Source of the DNA: an uncultured Collinsella sp.
Lineage (GTDB): Bacteria > Actinomycetota > Coriobacteriia > Coriobacteriales > Coriobacteriaceae
DNA: 11,192 nucleotides
Direction of reading: 5' to 3'
NCBI GenBank assembly: GCA_934646865.1
Contig: CAKUEU010000058.1
Location: 1 to 11,192 of the forward strand
Under the pieces are notes generated by a model, which was given only the letters and a program-made list of their open reading frames with translations, ran no database searches and was not told the origin of the DNA. Shown here one piece after another: positions 1 through 6,487 of the stretch; position 1 is the stretch's first letter, and every line of letters begins with the position of its first letter. Both the position numbers and the translations under genes were made by a program.

Positions 1-83
1 AGTGACGCCGGGGTCGACCCCCGTCATACGATTAAAATACTGAACCCTTGCCAATGGTGGACTGTGACAAAAGGAGAGAACTT
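1..83. other. Leader upstream of the zinc-ribbon gene, with GC-rich palindrome
   Basis: This is the left edge of the window. Bases 3-26 form an imperfect inverted repeat: TGACG pairs with CGTCA and GGGG pairs with CCCC around TCGA, with a two-base CC bulge. No T-tract follows on either strand, so it is not a clear terminator. Frame 2 is open from the edge to a TGA at 41-43. Frame 1 is open to a TGA at 85-87 that would overlap the next start codon as ATGA. Either could be the tail of an upstream gene, but the peptides are too short to recognise. AAGGAGAG at 71-78 is the ribosome binding site of the next gene. Confidence 0.4.
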
Positions 84-803
84 ATGAGCGCCGGCGCTAC
101 GCTACTCAAGCTGCAACAGATCGATTTGGAGCTCGCCCGCAACAAGAGCGAACTTGCCAATATGCCGGAGCTCAAGGAGCTCGCTTCCAAGCGCAAGACC
201 TATGTAAAGCTCAAGTCCGAGATGACCAAGCTCTACGCCCAGCGCAAGGACCTGGACATTGAGCTCGACGACCTCAACACCACCGAGATCCAGACCAACA
301 ACGCCATCGAGGCCGCCAAGAAGCGCCACGTCGACGGCTCCGACTACCGCGAGGTGCAGGACCTGGAGAACGAACTTGCCACCCTGGCCAAGCGTCTGGA
401 TAAGATCGAGCACACCCGCAAGGATGTCGTCGTGGCCCATAAGGAGGCGCTCGACCGCGAGGCACGTGCGCAGGCCATCATCGCCAAGTTCGAGGAGGGC
501 GTGAAGGCCGACACCAAGGCCGCGCGCGCTAAGGCTGCCGACTTGCAGGCCCAGATCGATGCCGCGACCAAGGAGCGCACCGCGCTTGCCGCCACGCTGC
601 CGACCGACGTGCTCACCGACTACGAGCGCCTGCTCAAGCAGTTCCGCGGCCTGGCTGTCGAGACCATCCAGGGCAACATCCCCACGGTCTGCCACACCGC
701 GCTGCAGGCGTCGTCCATGAGCGACCTTAACCACGATGGCAGCGAGATTACGCACTGCCCGTACTGCCACCGCCTGCTGGTACTCCCGAGCAAGGAAGCT
801 TAA
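84..803 (+). CDS. Coiled-coil zinc-ribbon protein (C4-type zinc ribbon / DUF164-like family)
   Basis: The product is 239 aa. Residues about 5-175 are a charged, Ala/Glu/Lys/Arg-rich helical region with heptad character, which is the long hairpin coiled coil of this family. The C-terminus carries a small zinc-ribbon-like knuckle (Cys225-Pro-Tyr-Cys228-His). Family members have been proposed as nucleic-acid-binding or adaptor proteins, but their precise role is not settled. The start at 84 is chosen because AAGGAGAG lies five bases upstream; an in-frame ATG at 48 has no such site. The gene is followed after only three bases by coaBC, so the two are very likely cotranscribed. Oddity: the first knuckle has only one cysteine, Cys203, and Pro200 sits where the family usually has the partner Cys. 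The family assignment rests on overall architecture and the C-terminal motif. Confidence 0.8.
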   Translation: MSAGATLLKLQQIDLELARNKSELANMPELKELASKRKTYVKLKSEMTKLYAQRKDLDIELDDLNTTEIQTNNAIEAAKKRHVDGSDYREVQDLENELATLAKRLDKIEHTRKDVVVAHKEALDREARAQAIIAKFEEGVKADTKAARAKAADLQAQIDAATKERTALAATLPTDVLTDYERLLKQFRGLAVETIQGNIPTVCHTALQASSMSDLNHDGSEITHCPYCHRLLVLPSKEA

Positions 804-806
804 ACG

Positions 807-2018
807 ATGGCGGCCCCCAACAATTCAATGCAACTTGAGGGAAAAACGATCCTGCTGGGCATTACCGGCGGGATCGCCGCCTATAAGTCATGCAATATCG
901 TGCGCCTACTGCAAAAGCGCGGCGCACGCGTAAAGGTCGTCATGAGCGAGCATGCCACGGAGTTCGTGGGGCCGCTCACCTTCCGCGCGCTCACCAACGA
1001 GCCGGTCGCCCTGGGTCTGTTCGACGATCCGTCCGACCCCATCCACCACATTTCGCTCGCACAGGAGCCCGACCTGGTGGTCGTGGCGCCCGCAACGGCC
1101 AACATCATCGCCAAGATGGCCAACGGCATCGCCGACGACCTCATTTCCACCACGCTGCTCGCCACGCCGCGACCCATTGTGATTGCGCCGGCCATGAACA
1201 ACGGCATGTGGAAGGCGGCAGCGACGCAGGCCAATATGGCAACACTGCGCGACCGCGGCGTGCACGTGGTGGGTCCTGGCAGCGGCTACCTAGCCTGCGG
1301 TGACGTGGACACAGGGCGCATGAGCGAGCCCGAGGACATTGTCGAGGCCATCTGCGAGGTGCTTAATCCCGCCCCGCAGGACTTGGCGGGTAAGCGCATC
1401 GTCATCACGGCCGGCCCTACGCACGAACCGATCGATCCGGTGCGCTTTATCGGCAATCGTTCGTCAGGCAAGATGGGCATCGCCTTGGCAGGGGAGGCCG
1501 CACGCCGCGGCGCTGCCGTCACGCTTGTACTGGGTCCGACATCGCTCGACGTTCCCCGTAGCGTGGAGTGTGTGCGCGTGCAGACCGCCGCAGAGATGCT
1601 CCAGGCCGCGCTCAGTGCCTTCCAGACGGCCGATGTGGCCATCTGCGCTGCCGCCGTCGCCGACTACACGCCCGCAGCCCCTGCGGACCACAAACTCAAA
1701 AAGGTCAACGAGCGCCTCGACCGCATTGAGCTTGTCGAGACGGTCGACATTCTGGCCGAGCTCTCGCGCCAGAAGGGCGAGCGCCGCGTGATCGGATTTG
1801 CAGCCGAGACCGATAACGTCGTGGAGTACGCTGAGCGCAAATTGGTCCGCAAGGGTTGCGACGCGATTATCGCCAACGATGTCTCGCGCGCGGATTCGGG
1901 CTTTGGAACCGACACCAACAAGGCCTGGATTGTGAGCACAACGGGCACGCAAGAACTTCCTGTGCTAACAAAACCCCAGCTCGCAGATACAATTTTGGAC
2001 TTGCTTCAAAATTTGTAA
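807..2018 (+). CDS. coaBC: Bifunctional phosphopantothenoylcysteine decarboxylase / phosphopantothenate-cysteine ligase
   Basis: CoaBC carries out two consecutive cytosolic steps of coenzyme A synthesis. The CoaB domain joins 4'-phosphopantothenate to cysteine using CTP, and the CoaC flavoprotein domain decarboxylates the product. The 403-aa length is normal. CoaC (about 8-185) shows the FMN loop GITGGIAAYK (18-27), the catalytic His81 in HHISLA, APATANIIAKMANG, PAMNNGMW with Asn131, and the LACGDVDTGRM flap with Cys164. CoaB (about 193-403) shows ITAGPTHEPIDPVRFIGNRSSGKMG with Asn217, AAAVADYTPA (281-290), the KLKK lysines (296-299), GFAAETDN, and AND near 357-358. AAGGA at 792-796 is the likely ribosome binding site. 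An in-frame ATG at 828 is a possible alternative start, but the motifs do not distinguish the two. It directly follows the zinc-ribbon gene. Confidence 0.97.
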   Translation: MAAPNNSMQLEGKTILLGITGGIAAYKSCNIVRLLQKRGARVKVVMSEHATEFVGPLTFRALTNEPVALGLFDDPSDPIHHISLAQEPDLVVVAPATANIIAKMANGIADDLISTTLLATPRPIVIAPAMNNGMWKAAATQANMATLRDRGVHVVGPGSGYLACGDVDTGRMSEPEDIVEAICEVLNPAPQDLAGKRIVITAGPTHEPIDPVRFIGNRSSGKMGIALAGEAARRGAAVTLVLGPTSLDVPRSVECVRVQTAAEMLQAALSAFQTADVAICAAAVADYTPAAPADHKLKKVNERLDRIELVETVDILAELSRQKGERRVIGFAAETDNVVEYAERKLVRKGCDAIIANDVSRADSGFGTDTNKAWIVSTTGTQELPVLTKPQLADTILDLLQNL

Positions 2019-2026
2019 AAAAGTTC

Positions 2027-2056
2027 TTGCACAAGGCTAAAGTTTCGGGTTAATAT
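2027..2056 (+). promoter_or_regulatory. Promoter of the tRNA-Pro gene
   Basis: TTGCAC (2027-2032) and TAATAT (2051-2056) are separated by 18 bases, close to the primary sigma-factor consensus. A start site near 2063 would give a leader of about 36 bases before the tRNA. The -35 begins nine bases after the coaBC stop codon, so the tRNA has its own promoter in addition to any read-through. Confidence 0.7.
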
Positions 2057-2098
2057 ACTCCCTGTTGCGAGCGAGAGCAGAGCAACAAACAAAAGCTT

Positions 2099-2175
<77 letters not shown>

Positions 2176-2184
2176 GAAGTTTGC

Positions 2185-2214
2185 AGGTCAGGCACCTAGT
2201 GCCTGACCTTTTTT
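2185..2214 (+). terminator. Intrinsic terminator after tRNA-Pro
   Basis: An 11-bp perfect stem, AGGTCAGGCAC (2185-2195) with GTGCCTGACCT (2199-2209), closes a three-base loop. A run of six T (2209-2214) follows, then G and four more T. It begins nine bases after the tRNA CCA end. Confidence 0.95.
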
Positions 2215-2285
2215 GTTTTGAAAGCAATTGATTCTCGTTGCTTTAATCAACAACATTCCCAATCGATGCCCACCGCACAACAAAA

Positions 2286-2344
2286 CGTGTACGTCACCCT
2301 CCAAAACCGACATTTTTTGACATGTTTGGAGGCTGACGTACACG
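2286..2344. repeat. Long imperfect hairpin upstream of the phosphatidyltransferase promoter
   Basis: The arm CGTGTACGTCA (2286-2296) pairs perfectly with TGACGTACACG (2334-2344). After one C/C mismatch, CCTCCAAA (2298-2305) pairs with TTTGGAGG (2325-2332). This gives 19 pairs in 20 positions with a loop of 19 bases. No T-tract follows, and the preceding tRNA already has its own terminator. It ends about 63 bases before the next -35 box. It could be a dispersed palindromic repeat, a protein-binding site or a structured RNA. Nothing else of note was seen in the rest of the gap between 2220 and 2406. Confidence 0.75.
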
Positions 2345-2406
2345 AATGTAGAGCCCCGCGCCGCCCAGAAACGCCCTCCACATGTCTGGACTCTCTATGG
2401 CTGCGC

Positions 2407-2435
2407 TGGATAGACATCGCCGGAACGGGTATAGT
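2407..2435 (+). promoter_or_regulatory. Promoter of the phosphatidyltransferase gene
   Basis: TGGATA (2407-2412) and TATAGT (2430-2435) are separated by 17 bases. A start site near 2442 would lie downstream of the in-frame ATG codons at 2382 and 2397, which supports the GTG start at 2472. Confidence 0.55.
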
Positions 2436-2471
2436 ATCGAAAGTTTTGTCGTTAACCAGCGGGGGAGTCCT

Positions 2472-3176
2472 GTGGGCATCAAAAAGAAGATCAAAAAGGA
2501 GCTTATCGGCACTTCCGATTACCCGTCGAATAAGATCTTTACGATCTCCAATTTCATCACCTTTACGCGCCTGATCCTCACCCTGGTATTCCTGTACCTG
2601 TTTGTGACGGACAACAACCGCGTTATCGCCATCGTCATCTACGCCGTCGCCGCCTCCACCGACTGGATGGACGGGCAGATCGCCCGCATGACCAAGACAG
2701 TCTCGTGGCTCGGCAAGATCATGGATCCCATCTGCGACCGAGCATTGCTGTTCACCGGTGTGCTGGGACTGGTTGTCCGCGGAGAGCTGCCCATCTGGGT
2801 TTGCGTGCTCATTATTGGCCGCGACATCTATCTGGGCATCGGCACGCTTATCGTGCGCCATTACCACCCTCGCCCCATTGACGTCGTCTTCCCTGGCAAG
2901 ATTGCCACCGCGCTGCTCATGACCGGTTTCTCGCTCATGCTGCTCGGCTTTCCTATCGTGGACGGCTGGCACCTGCTGCCTTCCGCGTTCACGGCCTTCC
3001 CGGGTCTCAACGGAAGCTCGGTGCCCCTCGGCATCTTCTTTGTGTACGGCGGCGTGATCTTCTCCATGCTCACCGCTGTCATCTACTCCATTAAGGGCGG
3101 AGCGGCCATTAAACAGGCCATCGCGCATCCCGAGGACGAGGACATCGACTTTCTTAACCCCGAAATCGAAGACTGA
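2472..3176 (+). CDS. CDP-alcohol phosphatidyltransferase (PgsA-like)
   Basis: This integral membrane enzyme of about 234 aa transfers a phosphatidyl group from CDP-diacylglycerol to an alcohol. The class motif D-x2-D-G-x2-A-R-x8-G-x3-D-x3-D is complete, with Asp64, Asp67, Gly68, Ala71, Arg72, Gly81, Asp85 and Asp89. Several hydrophobic segments follow, roughly at 33-46, 50-62, 92-102, 107-127, 144-163 and 186-205. The basic N-terminus (GIKKKIKK) should face the cytosol, and the tail is acidic. The most likely role is phosphatidylglycerophosphate synthesis, but a cardiolipin-type or other acceptor cannot be excluded. The start is GTG at 2472, preceded by GGGGGAG (2461-2467) and lying downstream of the predicted promoter. 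The gene precedes the FHA-MerR pair, recalling mycobacterial pgsA2 near garA. Confidence 0.9.
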   Translation: MGIKKKIKKELIGTSDYPSNKIFTISNFITFTRLILTLVFLYLFVTDNNRVIAIVIYAVAASTDWMDGQIARMTKTVSWLGKIMDPICDRALLFTGVLGLVVRGELPIWVCVLIIGRDIYLGIGTLIVRHYHPRPIDVVFPGKIATALLMTGFSLMLLGFPIVDGWHLLPSAFTAFPGLNGSSVPLGIFFVYGGVIFSMLTAVIYSIKGGAAIKQAIAHPEDEDIDFLNPEIED

Positions 3177-3186
3177 TTCATTGGGG

Positions 3187-3192
3187 TATGAT
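3187..3192 (+). promoter_or_regulatory. Possible -10 box for the FHA-MerR-apt-hydrolase unit
   Basis: TATGAT lies in the 65-base gap between the phosphatidyltransferase stop codon and the FHA start. No good -35 is visible at the expected distance, so the unit may also be read from the upstream gene. A five-bp hairpin (GCGGC/GCCGC, 3212-3224) would fall in the leader. Confidence 0.35.
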
Positions 3193-3241
3193 TACGTACA
3201 GTTCATTCTTTGCGGCGTGGCCGCTTTAGTTAGGGGTTGTC

Positions 3242-3676
3242 ATGGACAACATGGTTAACAATATGCCTCAGAACGATAAGACTGCGGACGCTACCTGCGT
3301 CTTCCGCGTTCCTTCGAGCGATGTCACCGTTCCCGACCTTATGGCCAACGTGCGCATCACCGCTCCCGTTCTGTCCATCGTCAAGGGTCCGCAGACCGGC
3401 GCCGCGTTTGAGCTCGAGGATGACACGACCACCATCGGCCGCGACCCGGCAAACGGCATTTTCCTCAACGATATGACGGTGTCGCGCAGCCACGCGCGCA
3501 TTATTCGTGAGGGCCTGGGTGCCCGCATCGAGGACCTTGGCTCGCTCAATGGCACGTGGGTCGACGGCGCCATCGTCAACGCAGCCCCGCTGCACGACGG
3601 CTCTTCCGTTCAGATCGGTACGTTTACGCTCATCTACCACGAGAGCACGCCGGAGCGCATCGAAACCGGTGAGTAG
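3242..3676 (+). CDS. FHA-domain signalling protein, GarA/OdhI-like
   Basis: The 144-aa product has one C-terminal FHA domain (about 43-131), which binds phosphothreonine peptides. Visible key residues are Gly66-Arg67, Ser81-Arg-Ser-His84, and Asn103-Gly104 in DLGSLNGTWVDG. The N-terminus carries ATCVFR (17-22), which aligns with the ETTSVFR phosphorylation segment of GarA (Mycobacterium) and OdhI (Corynebacterium). Those proteins are phosphorylated there by PknG/PknB-type kinases, then fold onto their own FHA domain and release the metabolic enzymes they inhibit. Thr18 matches the second threonine, while the first is Ala17. AGGGG (3232-3236) five bases before the ATG is the ribosome binding site. 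The MerR gene follows after three bases, as garA precedes Rv1828 in mycobacteria. Targets in this organism cannot be read from the sequence. Confidence 0.9.
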   Translation: MDNMVNNMPQNDKTADATCVFRVPSSDVTVPDLMANVRITAPVLSIVKGPQTGAAFELEDDTTTIGRDPANGIFLNDMTVSRSHARIIREGLGARIEDLGSLNGTWVDGAIVNAAPLHDGSSVQIGTFTLIYHESTPERIETGE

Positions 3677-3679
3677 GGC

Positions 3680-4564
3680 ATGGCCGAACGCAACTATCTG
3701 AGTATCGGCCAAGTCGTCAACCTACTTCGAGGCGCATACCCCGATCTTTCGAACTCAAAAATTAGATTTCTAGAAGATGAGGGGCTCATTACCCCTCATC
3801 GTACGCCTAAGGGCTACCGTCAGTACTCCAAGGAGGACGTTGACCGCCTGGAGGTTATTCTGCACCTGCAGAAGACCCGCTACATGCCGCTCAACGTAAT
3901 TAAGCAGCGCTTGGAAAACGCCACGGACCTGTCCACGCTCGCCTACGAGGTGGGCTTGCTGTCCGATGTTCCGCTTAAGACGGAACCAAAGGAGACCAAG
4001 CAGAAGCTGCATCCCATCGAGACCATTCCCGATATGCTGGGCGTCGAGATCTCGTTTATCCGCTCCTTGGCCGAAAATGACCTCATCCGCATTATCAAGA
4101 GTCCGCAGAACCGCGAACTCGTCGATGGCCGCGATTTTCCGATCATCCGTTACTGCTCCGAGCTGTCGCGCTTCCATATCGAGCCGCGCAACCTGCGTCA
4201 GTACGTGTCGTCGGCCAACCGTGAGTCTTCGATGTTTGAGCAGGTACTCGTGAGCATGCTCGGCATGGATACCTCCGACGACGAGCGCGATGCCAAGCTC
4301 GAGCGTGCTTTTAAGAAGTTGCACGACCTGACCGAGGGTGTCCACACCGCGTTGCTCAAGAACCGCGTTTTTGAGTCGCTGAACGCCGTCGTCGAGGACG
4401 CCGACATCGATGCCCTTGATGAGGAGATCGCTCGCTCCGAATCCACCAAGGCCAAAAGCGAAGAGAAAACCGTCCCTTCGACTGCATCGCACGACGAATC
4501 GCTCGTACAGCCGTCCAAGGTTGTCACCCCTTCGCATTCCGCTACCGCTACCGCGGGCAAATAA
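3680..4564 (+). CDS. MerR-family transcriptional regulator, Rv1828-like
   Basis: The 294-aa product has an N-terminal MerR winged helix-turn-helix at about residues 5-80, with SIGQVVNLLR, KIRFLEDEGLITPHRTPKGYRQYS and DVDRLEVIL-QKTRYMPLNVIKQRLE. A central helical region (about 112-235) includes FHIEPRNLRQYVSSANRESSMFEQ, which resembles the second domain of the mycobacterial regulator Rv1828. The last 50 residues are low-complexity Ser/Thr/Lys-rich and probably disordered. There is no cysteine-rich metal-binding loop, so classical metal sensing is unlikely. The start lies three bases after the FHA stop, and GGTGAG at 3669-3674, within that gene's end, can act as ribosome binding site. Regulated promoters are unknown; no self-evident MerR operator with a 19-20 base spacer was found near its own unit. 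Confidence 0.88.
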   Translation: MAERNYLSIGQVVNLLRGAYPDLSNSKIRFLEDEGLITPHRTPKGYRQYSKEDVDRLEVILHLQKTRYMPLNVIKQRLENATDLSTLAYEVGLLSDVPLKTEPKETKQKLHPIETIPDMLGVEISFIRSLAENDLIRIIKSPQNRELVDGRDFPIIRYCSELSRFHIEPRNLRQYVSSANRESSMFEQVLVSMLGMDTSDDERDAKLERAFKKLHDLTEGVHTALLKNRVFESLNAVVEDADIDALDEEIARSESTKAKSEEKTVPSTASHDESLVQPSKVVTPSHSATATAGK

Positions 4565-4603
4565 CCGCTGTCACCAATCCAGCAATCCATGAAAGGCCAC
4601 GCA

Positions 4604-5134
4604 ATGTACGACTTCGAATCTCATATCGTCGACATCCCCGACTATCCCGAGCCCGGAGTCATCTTTAAAGACATCACGCCGCTCTTTGGCAATCCCGAGG
4701 CGCTCAAAGCCATGACCGATGCCCTTGCCGAGCATTTTGCCGGAATGGGCATCACCAAGGTCGTTGGTCCCGAGGCTCGCGGCTTTATGGTTGGCGTACC
4801 GGTTGCCGTCGCTCTGGGCGCCGGCTTTGTTCCCGCACGTAAACCGGGCAAACTGCCGCGCAAGACCGTTAGCCAGAGCTATGAGCTCGAATACGGCACC
4901 GATTCAATCGAGATTCATTCCGACGCTATCAGCTCTAAAGATACCGTGTTGATTCTGGACGACTTGGTCGCGACGGGCGGAACCGTCGAGGCAACAGGTA
5001 AACTTGTTCGCGATATGGGCGCAAAGCTCGTAGGCTACGGTTGTATCCTTGAACTTGCGTTTCTCAACCCGCGCGAGAAGCTCACGCCGTCTGGCGATGA
5101 CGTTGAGCTCTTTAGCCTGGTGACGGTGGATTAG
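4604..5134 (+). CDS. apt: Adenine phosphoribosyltransferase
   Basis: Apt salvages adenine in the cytosol by joining it to PRPP, giving AMP and pyrophosphate. The 176-aa length is typical. Motifs are IPDYPEPGVIFKDITPLF (11-28), GPEARGFMVG (55-64), GFVPARKPGKLPRKT (74-88), YELEYGTDSIEIHSDA (93-108), and the PRPP-binding loop LILDDLVATGGT (116-127). The start at 4604 is preferred because AAAGG (4592-4596) is seven bases upstream. The in-frame ATG at 4589 would add five residues and has no such site. The gene lies 39 bases after the MerR stop with no terminator between, and 32 bases before the hydrolase gene, so it is probably in the same transcript. Confidence 0.96.
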   Translation: MYDFESHIVDIPDYPEPGVIFKDITPLFGNPEALKAMTDALAEHFAGMGITKVVGPEARGFMVGVPVAVALGAGFVPARKPGKLPRKTVSQSYELEYGTDSIEIHSDAISSKDTVLILDDLVATGGTVEATGKLVRDMGAKLVGYGCILELAFLNPREKLTPSGDDVELFSLVTVD

Positions 5135-5166
5135 CCGTCGCCCTTAGATACTGGAAAGGAAGCTAC

Positions 5167-6309
5167 ATGCGCACAGCAAACACGCACAAAAACATGGCAC
5201 GCTGCGCTGCTACGGCAACCCTCGCTTGTGTTTTGGGCTTGGGCCTCGCGGCTCCTGCCTACGCCGATACCGCATCCGACCTTGCCGCTGCTCGTACCAA
5301 GCTCGAGCAGATCGGTACCCAAACCCAGCAGATTTATGACGAGCTCGCCACGCAGACGCAGGCGCTCGACCAGACCGCTGGCGAGATCACGCAAAAGCAG
5401 CAGGAGATTGCTGACGGTCAGGCCAAGCTCTCGACCTACGTTGCCGGCGAGTACAAGACCGGCGGTCTGAGCCTTCTTCAGGTTCTGACGGGCGTCGATG
5501 ACCTGGGCGACATGCTCAATCGCCTGTTCTACTACGGCAAGGTGTCCGATAAGCAGGCTCAGACCATTCAGGAGGTCAAGGAGCTTAAGCAGCAGCTCAC
5601 CGATAAGCAGGCCGAGCAGGAAAAGAACGTCGCCGCCACGCAAAAGAAGGTCGACGAGCTCAACGCTCAGCAGGCTGAGGCCCAGAGTGTTGTAAACTCC
5701 CTCGACTCGCAGCTGCAGGCCGAGCTTGCCGCCGAGGCTGAGGCTAATGCCGCGCTGCAGGCTGGTATCAATGCCAGCACCGCCGAGAAGGCCACGGTGA
5801 ACAGCGAGACCGCTGGTACGACCGAGAACACCAACAACGGTGGCGGCCAGAGCGCGGGCACCAACCAGGGCAGCAGCTCGAATCAAACCACTCAGACGCA
5901 GCAGCCTTCAACATCTACCCCTACGCAGCAGCCCTCCACGCCTGCTCCGACTCCGACGCCTTCCGCGCCGAGTCAGTCCGTTGACGGCGGTTCCGTTGTT
6001 TCGCGTGCGTACAGCAAGCTTGGTTGCGCCTATTCCTGGGGCGGTATTGGACCGAACAGCTTTGACTGCTCAGGCTTTGTAAGCTACTGCCTCACTGGCC
6101 GTTACTGCCGTCTTGGCACCACCGGCACCTTCATGGGCTGGACCCGTGTGTCCGATCCTCAGCCGGGCGATGTCGTGGTCAACTCGTACCACACCGGCAT
6201 TTACATCGGTGGCGGTCAGATGATCCATGCCTCCGACTACAACACGGGCGTTATCATCAGCTCTGTTGCAGCTGGCATGAATAACAACTACATCTTCGTG
6301 CGCTACTAA
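5167..6309 (+). CDS. Secreted peptidoglycan hydrolase: PcsB/RipA-like coiled coil plus NlpC/P60 domain
   Basis: The 380-aa product begins with a Sec signal peptide: basic residues, a hydrophobic core at about 15-30, and probable cleavage after AYA at residue 33. Residues 35-200 are a coiled coil whose middle (YKTGGLSLLQVLTGV, then DDLGDMLNRL) resembles the regulatory domain of PcsB/RipA-type hydrolases, some of which are controlled by FtsEX. Residues about 215-270 are a Thr/Ser/Gln/Pro-rich linker. The C-terminus is an NlpC/P60 cysteine peptidase domain with catalytic Cys301 (FDCSGFVSY), His342 (HTGIYIGGG) and probable third residue His354. It should cut stem peptides of peptidoglycan outside the cell, probably during division or separation. 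AAAGGA (5155-5160) six bases upstream fixes the start. It closes the unit before a terminator. Confidence 0.93.
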   Translation: MRTANTHKNMARCAATATLACVLGLGLAAPAYADTASDLAAARTKLEQIGTQTQQIYDELATQTQALDQTAGEITQKQQEIADGQAKLSTYVAGEYKTGGLSLLQVLTGVDDLGDMLNRLFYYGKVSDKQAQTIQEVKELKQQLTDKQAEQEKNVAATQKKVDELNAQQAEAQSVVNSLDSQLQAELAAEAEANAALQAGINASTAEKATVNSETAGTTENTNNGGGQSAGTNQGSSSNQTTQTQQPSTSTPTQQPSTPAPTPTPSAPSQSVDGGSVVSRAYSKLGCAYSWGGIGPNSFDCSGFVSYCLTGRYCRLGTTGTFMGWTRVSDPQPGDVVVNSYHTGIYIGGGQMIHASDYNTGVIISSVAAGMNNNYIFVRY

Positions 6310-6332
6310 GGTATCAATCACAGCGAACGATG

Positions 6333-6372
6333 TGGACCCTGCGGCATTTCAGCTGCAGGGTCCATTGTTTTT
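6333..6372 (+). terminator. Intrinsic terminator after the peptidoglycan hydrolase gene
   Basis: A ten-bp perfect stem, TGGACCCTGC (6333-6342) with GCAGGGTCCA (6355-6364), closes a 12-base loop and is followed by TTGTTTTT (6365-6372). It starts 24 bases after the stop codon. Confidence 0.92.
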
Positions 6373-6402
6373 GTACCAATTCGCCTGTTCGCAAGGCAGC
6401 AC

Positions 6403-6425
6403 TATCTAGTTTTGAATACTAGATA
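6403..6425 (+). promoter_or_regulatory. Operator-like palindrome upstream of degV
   Basis: TATCTAGT (6403-6410) and ACTAGATA (6418-6425) form a perfect eight-base inverted repeat around seven bases. It is centred about 50 bases before the likely degV transcription start, just upstream of where a -35 box would lie, a position often used by activators. The first 17 bases, TATCTAGTTTTGAATAC, recur with one change at 8066-8082 in front of the DUF1836 regulator gene. Confidence 0.6.
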
Positions 6426-6452
6426 TAAATCCCCAATTGTTCGTAAGTTGGC

Positions 6453-6474
6453 TATAATTGTTGAGGAACAATTA
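6453..6474 (+). promoter_or_regulatory. degV promoter -10 box overlapping a second palindrome
   Basis: TATAAT (6453-6458) is a consensus -10 box. No convincing -35 lies 16-18 bases upstream, which fits a regulated promoter. TAATTGTT (6455-6462) and AACAATTA (6467-6474) form a perfect eight-bp inverted repeat around GAGG, covering the -10 and the start-site region where a repressor would block initiation. A third copy of the half-site, AATTGTT, begins at 6435, exactly 21 bases (two helical turns) before the one at 6456. The degV ribosome binding site GAAAGGA (6475-6481) directly follows. Confidence 0.6.
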
Positions 6475-6487
6475 GAAAGGACCCTCT

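Noticed and set aside
48..83. ATG at 48 as start of the zinc-ribbon gene
   Set aside because: No ribosome binding site precedes it, whereas AAGGAGAG is correctly spaced before the ATG at 84; the extra 12 residues do not fit the family's N-terminus.
2382..2471. ATG at 2382 as start of the phosphatidyltransferase
   Set aside because: A promoter with 17-base spacing lies downstream of it (2407-2435), and GTG at 2472 has a GGGGGAG site.
2247..3128. Open frame of 293 codons on the minus strand
   Set aside because: It lies antisense to the phosphatidyltransferase gene, whose catalytic motif is complete, and its predicted protein is rich in Asp, Gly, His and Arg with no recognisable domain. This is typical of a shadow frame in GC-rich DNA.
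3212..3227. Small hairpin GCGGC/GCCGC followed by TTTAG as a terminator after the phosphatidyltransferase
   Set aside because: The stem is only five bp and the T-run is three, too weak to call; it may be a leader structure of the FHA gene.
3770..4537. Open frame of 255 codons on the minus strand
   Set aside because: Antisense to the MerR gene in a GC-rich region, with no domain and no ribosome binding site support.
5131..5886. Leu/Gly-rich open frame of 251 codons on the minus strand
   Set aside because: It is a complement shadow of the coiled-coil region of the hydrolase (Gln/Leu/Lys codons read backwards); the apparent hydrophobicity is an artefact.
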